From NCBI GenBank assembly GCA_028277745.1, contig JANQFR010000002.1, forward strand, positions 1 to 64,000: a stretch of DNA of 64,000 nt, written 5' to 3'. The position numbers were made by a program, and so were the translations under genes. The first letter of the stretch is position 1. The number at the start of each line of letters is the position of its first letter. The notes under the pieces were generated by a model. That model worked only from the letters and a program-made list of their open reading frames with translations, did not search any database and was not told the DNA's origin. Source of the stretch: Phycisphaeraceae bacterium (lineage in GTDB: Bacteria; Planctomycetota; Phycisphaerae; Phycisphaerales; Phycisphaeraceae). Shown here in pieces: positions 61,411-64,000 of the stretch.

Positions 61411-62523
61411 ATGGAGTTGATGGGTCAGACGATCCCCCTGCCGCAGAGCACGACGCAATGGGTGCTGGACGCCAACGCCCGGCACGCGTTGCTGTGCGTG
61501 CACCAGGTGGGCAAGACCTTCCACGGCGCGGAGGCGCCGGTGATCGAGGACGTGACGTTCTGCGTTCACGCGGGGGAGGTGTTCGTGCTGGTGGGGCCGT
61601 CGGGCTGCGGGAAGACGACGACGCTGCGGGTGATCGGCGGGTTCGAGCGGGCCGACCGGGGGGAGGTGCTGCACGACGGGCGATTGCTTCAGGGCGGGGA
61701 CGTGTTCGTTCGGCCGGAGAAGCGGGGGATCGGGTTTGTGTTTCAGGACTACGCGTTGTTCCCGCACCTGAGCGTGATCGGGAACGTGGCGTACGGCGTG
61801 CGGGGCGTGCCGCGGCGGCAGCGCCTGCAGGCCGCGCGCGAGGCGCTGGAGATGGTGGATCTGCGCGGGGTGGACGAGCGGATGCCGCACGACCTGTCGG
61901 GGGGTCAACAACAGCGGGTGGCGCTGGCGCGGGCGGTGGCGGCGGGGTCGAAGGTGGTGCTGCTGGACGAGCCGTTCTCGAACCTCGACCCGGACCTGCG
62001 TCACGCGACGCGGAGCGAGTTGCGGATGCTGGCCGAGCGCGGGGGGCTGGCGATCGTGCTGGTGACGCACGACCAGGAGGAGGCGTTGTCGACCGCGGAC
62101 CGGCTGGCGGTCATGCGCGAGGGGCGGGTGCAGCAGCTGGGGCACCCCGAGACGGTGTACAACAAGCCGCGGACCGCGTTTGTCGCGCAGTTCCTGGGGC
62201 GGACGAACCTGATCGCCGTGGACGCCGACGGCAGCGCGGGAACGTCGGCGCTGGGCCTGCTCAAGCTCGACCGCACCGCGCACGGCGCGGTGACCGTCTC
62301 GCTGCGGCCGGAGCACCTGCACCTCGAAGCGGCCGACAACGACGGCGACAGCCCGGCGGGCGTGGTGACGGCCCGCGAGTTCAAGGGCCACGACCTGACC
62401 TACCGCGTTCGGCTGGACCAAGCCGAATACGCCGTGCAGACCGACCACCGCGCCCGGTTCAGCGTGGGCGACCGGGTCCTGATCCGACCCGACACGGCGG
62501 CCGCGGTGGTCGAGGCCGACTGA
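61411..62523 (+). CDS. fbpC: ferric-iron ABC transporter ATPase
   Basis: 370 residues. ATPase domain with Walker A GPSGCGKTT (about 65), Q-loop FVFQDYALFPHLSV, signature LSGGQQQR (about 165), Walker B VVLLDEPFSNLDPD and switch His in LVTHDQEEAL. A C-terminal TOBE-like domain (about 260-370; VSLRPEHLHLE, AREFKGHDLTYRVRL) is typical of iron and spermidine importers. It starts 12 bp after the PepSY gene. ATG 61420 is an alternative start. Confidence 0.93.
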   Translation: MELMGQTIPLPQSTTQWVLDANARHALLCVHQVGKTFHGAEAPVIEDVTFCVHAGEVFVLVGPSGCGKTTTLRVIGGFERADRGEVLHDGRLLQGGDVFVRPEKRGIGFVFQDYALFPHLSVIGNVAYGVRGVPRRQRLQAAREALEMVDLRGVDERMPHDLSGGQQQRVALARAVAAGSKVVLLDEPFSNLDPDLRHATRSELRMLAERGGLAIVLVTHDQEEALSTADRLAVMREGRVQQLGHPETVYNKPRTAFVAQFLGRTNLIAVDADGSAGTSALGLLKLDRTAHGAVTVSLRPEHLHLEAADNDGDSPAGVVTAREFKGHDLTYRVRLDQAEYAVQTDHRARFSVGDRVLIRPDTAAAVVEAD

Positions 62524-62577
62524 GGGTTTACATTCGATTCGTAGCCGATTCACTTTCAGTCGATCGCTTGGCCGCTT

Positions 62578-62628
62578 TAGCCGGCGGGCTACGCCCGCCT
62601 GGACCAGGGCCGCGTAGCGGCCCGGCTA
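62578..62628. repeat. 51-bp palindromic element, copy 2
   Basis: The same element as at 52142-52192, differing at one base (GGACCAGGG versus GGCCCAGGG). Same orientation. It lies 54 bp after the fbpC stop. Confidence 0.9.
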
Positions 62629-62640
62629 AGCCCGGCCCGC

Positions 62641-62720
62641 GCGCCATACCTCGCCCGAAGGACGATGTGTGCGAATGGGCATCGTTCCGCACACATCGCC
62701 GAGGGGGGGAGATATGGCGC
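62641..62720. terminator. long two-part hairpin between convergent genes
   Basis: Outer arms GCGCCATACCTC (62641-62652) and GAGATATGGCGC (62709-62720) pair with one mismatch. Inner arms CGATGTGTGCG (62663-62673) and CGCACACATCG (62688-62698) pair perfectly. It lies between fbpC (+) and the protease gene (-) and probably ends both transcripts. No T-tract is present. Confidence 0.5.
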
Positions 62721-62730
62721 CCGGGCCGCT

Positions 62731-63747
62731 CTAACTCCGGCGGCAGACGGATCGCGCCCGCTCACTCTCCAACGCGCGCCGATGCGGCCGGCCAAGGCGG
62801 CCGCGGCTTACGATCAGCAGGCAGAGGCCCAGCAGCGCCGCGGTGGCGGGCTCGGGGATCACGGTGGCCACGACCCCGTTGAGCGAAGCGGCGTCGGTCA
62901 GGCCGGCGGCGAGGATGTCGAGGATCCAGTCTTCGTAGTAGGCGACGCTGATCTGCCCAGAGAGGTCGCCGAAGTCCGAGTCCGCCACGCCGTCGACGCC
63001 GTAGCCGAACGAGTTGACGCCGGCGAGCACCCAGTCGTCGAGGACCTGGTCATAGACGAACAGCCCGCCGCCCGAGTCCCCGGGTGCGATGAGGTATTCG
63101 AGGTCGGTCACGCTCGACGAGCCGGTGCTGTTGTGCGGCCACCAACCGCTGTCGAGGTCGGAGATCAGCACGTCGTCGCTGTGAACCAGGTCGATCGTGT
63201 TGGTGCCGGCGCGCTTCTCGGTGCTGGAGGCGGGGTCGTAACCGGTCGCCCCGGTCCCGGTCACGCCGTAGCCGACGCTGACCCCCACGGCGCCGAGCAG
63301 GTCCTCTTCGCTGCCGGTGTAGAGCGTTGCGCCGGTGATGGGCGGGGCGGCATCGCCGGCGAGCTTCACCAGGGCGATGTCGGCGCCGCTGACGATGTCC
63401 GCCGGGTTCCAGTCGGCGTGATACGCCCAGGCCTCGGCTTCGTAGGTCGCCCCGCCGATCTCGAAGCTCAGGCTGGTCGCCTCGTCGACGACGTGGGCCG
63501 CGGTGAGCACCCACCCGTCACCGAGGTAAACCCCCGACGCGGAATAAGCGCTGGTTTCGGTCGCGCCGATGAACCGGCCCACCGAGTCGAACGCCTCATC
63601 GTTGGCCAACGCTTCGTGATCCGTGAATTCGTTCGGGTCGGCGACCGTGCCGGCGGAGGCCTGGCGACCCAGCCCCGACAGCACCATCACTAGGACACCC
63701 ACCAGGCCCAGTTTCATGAGACACGGCTTCAAGACGGACAAAACCAT
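62731..63747 (-). CDS. trypsin-like serine protease with PEP-CTERM tail
   Basis: 338 residues. Signal peptide ends near SAG (about residue 33). The chymotrypsin-fold triad is intact: LTAAHVV (His85), ADIALVKL (Asp123) and PGDSGGG (Ser225). The C-terminus VIPEPATAALLGLCLLIVSR and a basic end form a PEP-CTERM sorting signal, so an exosortase should process it. GGGAG at 10 bases before ATG 63747 supports this start over the ATG at 63717. Likely a surface protease; substrate unknown. Confidence 0.88.
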   Translation of the reverse strand: MVLSVLKPCLMKLGLVGVLVMVLSGLGRQASAGTVADPNEFTDHEALANDEAFDSVGRFIGATETSAYSASGVYLGDGWVLTAAHVVDEATSLSFEIGGATYEAEAWAYHADWNPADIVSGADIALVKLAGDAAPPITGATLYTGSEEDLLGAVGVSVGYGVTGTGATGYDPASSTEKRAGTNTIDLVHSDDVLISDLDSGWWPHNSTGSSSVTDLEYLIAPGDSGGGLFVYDQVLDDWVLAGVNSFGYGVDGVADSDFGDLSGQISVAYYEDWILDILAAGLTDAASLNGVVATVIPEPATAALLGLCLLIVSRGRLGRPHRRALESERARSVCRRS

Positions 63748-63868
63748 TGATCACAACTCCCTGAAACAACGCGGATTCCGAACGCACCACAACCCCGGCC
63801 GGGCGATGCATGTCGCCCGGCTTCTCAACGTTGAACGGCCTGACGCCGCCTCCGTAAACAGGTCGCCG

Positions 63869-63905
63869 GCCGAGGCGGGTTCACAACCCGCCGGCTCGGT
63901 CTTTT
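63869..63905 (+). terminator. hairpin followed by a T-tract
   Basis: GGCGGGTT (63874-63881) and AACCCGCC (63885-63892) form a perfect stem with a 3-base loop; an outer CCGAG/CTCGG pairing extends it across a bulge. TCTTTT follows at 63900-63905. It reads as a terminator on the plus strand, but no plus-strand gene ends just upstream, so it may instead be a regulatory hairpin in a leader. Confidence 0.35.
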
Positions 63906-63957
63906 CGAGAAATCTTTACCCCGTGGTTTCAGGCGGATCGCTTAGACTTTAGGGCTC

Positions 63958-64000
63958 ATGACCGATGAGGAACATCTGGACGCGGTGGCCAACGCGCGGG
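63958..64000 (+). CDS. start of a gene running off the window
   Basis: ATG at 63958 opens a frame (MTDEEHLDAVANAR) that continues past the last base. Fourteen codons are too few to name it. The acidic, helical start would suit many cytoplasmic proteins. Confidence 0.4.
   Translation, partial: MTDEEHLDAVANAR

Noticed and set aside
19801..62628. Insertion sequences or transposons behind the many inverted repeats
   Set aside because: No transposase-like protein and no clear target-site duplication is seen; the repeats are short and non-coding.

Overview
The window is a GC-rich bacterial stretch, most likely from the Planctomycetota, class Phycisphaerae. This is inferred from gene content, not from a marker gene. 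The signs are PEP-CTERM sorting tails, pilin-like proteins with the [17 protein letters not shown] N-terminus, six membrane proteins built around a CxxCGYNLR...CPECG zinc ribbon, a sulfatase/glycosidase locus, and many short intergenic inverted repeats (CTTGGCGT-type, CACCACAAAGGACAC-type). There is no rRNA, tRNA, CRISPR array, transposase or phage gene that I can see. The first 216 bases form a fold-back that cuts a TolC-like gene, so the left edge is probably a contig end.

Layout. 0-9.7 kb: truncated TolC-family lipoprotein (-); GH35 beta-galactosidase overlapping a MoaB-type gene; two tandem zinc-ribbon membrane proteins; GroES-like protein; aroA overlapping an ABC exporter; a pseudopilin-like protein. 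9.7-14 kb: metallo-hydrolase (-), small lipoprotein, a short NuoG (-) and a zinc-ribbon membrane protein (-). 14-24.4 kb: GH15 glucoamylase-like enzyme, then nuoJKLMN (proton-pumping membrane arm of Complex I), then a SurA-like chaperone. 24.5-29.6 kb: serC, then on the minus strand yggS, an sdpR/sdpI pair without toxin, a DedA protein and a CCA/poly(A) polymerase. 29.6-32.4 kb: three more zinc-ribbon membrane proteins, two of them followed by copies of an 80-bp palindrome.

32.5-42.1 kb is the most interesting region. On the minus strand, an AraR-like regulator (GntR HTH plus LacI-type sensor) is followed by a PEP-CTERM protein, a pseudopilin-like protein, a 1220-residue multidomain clan-A glycosidase, a GH78-type alpha-L-rhamnosidase and a Tat-exported sulfatase. 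I read this as a locus for a sulfated, possibly rhamnose-containing polysaccharide. The regulator's promoter lies within a cluster of TGTAYGCA boxes.

42.2-53.2 kb: proS (-), a small lipoprotein, a membrane-anchored amidase, a non-RD Ser/Thr kinase, comEC, a beta-helix nucleotidyltransferase-like protein paired with a sugar-phosphate transferase (exopolysaccharide or glycan start), and an HD-GYP protein. 53.2-58.1 kb: MFS permease (-), PAP2 phosphatase (+) whose 3' end overlaps a convergent ArnT-like glycosyltransferase (-), and an Mpv17-like membrane protein (-). 58.3-62.5 kb: an Fbp-type ferric-iron ABC transporter operon (binding protein, fused permease, PepSY peptide, ATPase) behind a promoter overlapped by a good Fur-box candidate. 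The window ends with a PEP-CTERM trypsin-like protease (-) and the first codons of another gene.

All function assignments come from motifs read by eye in the translated sequence; no database search was possible.
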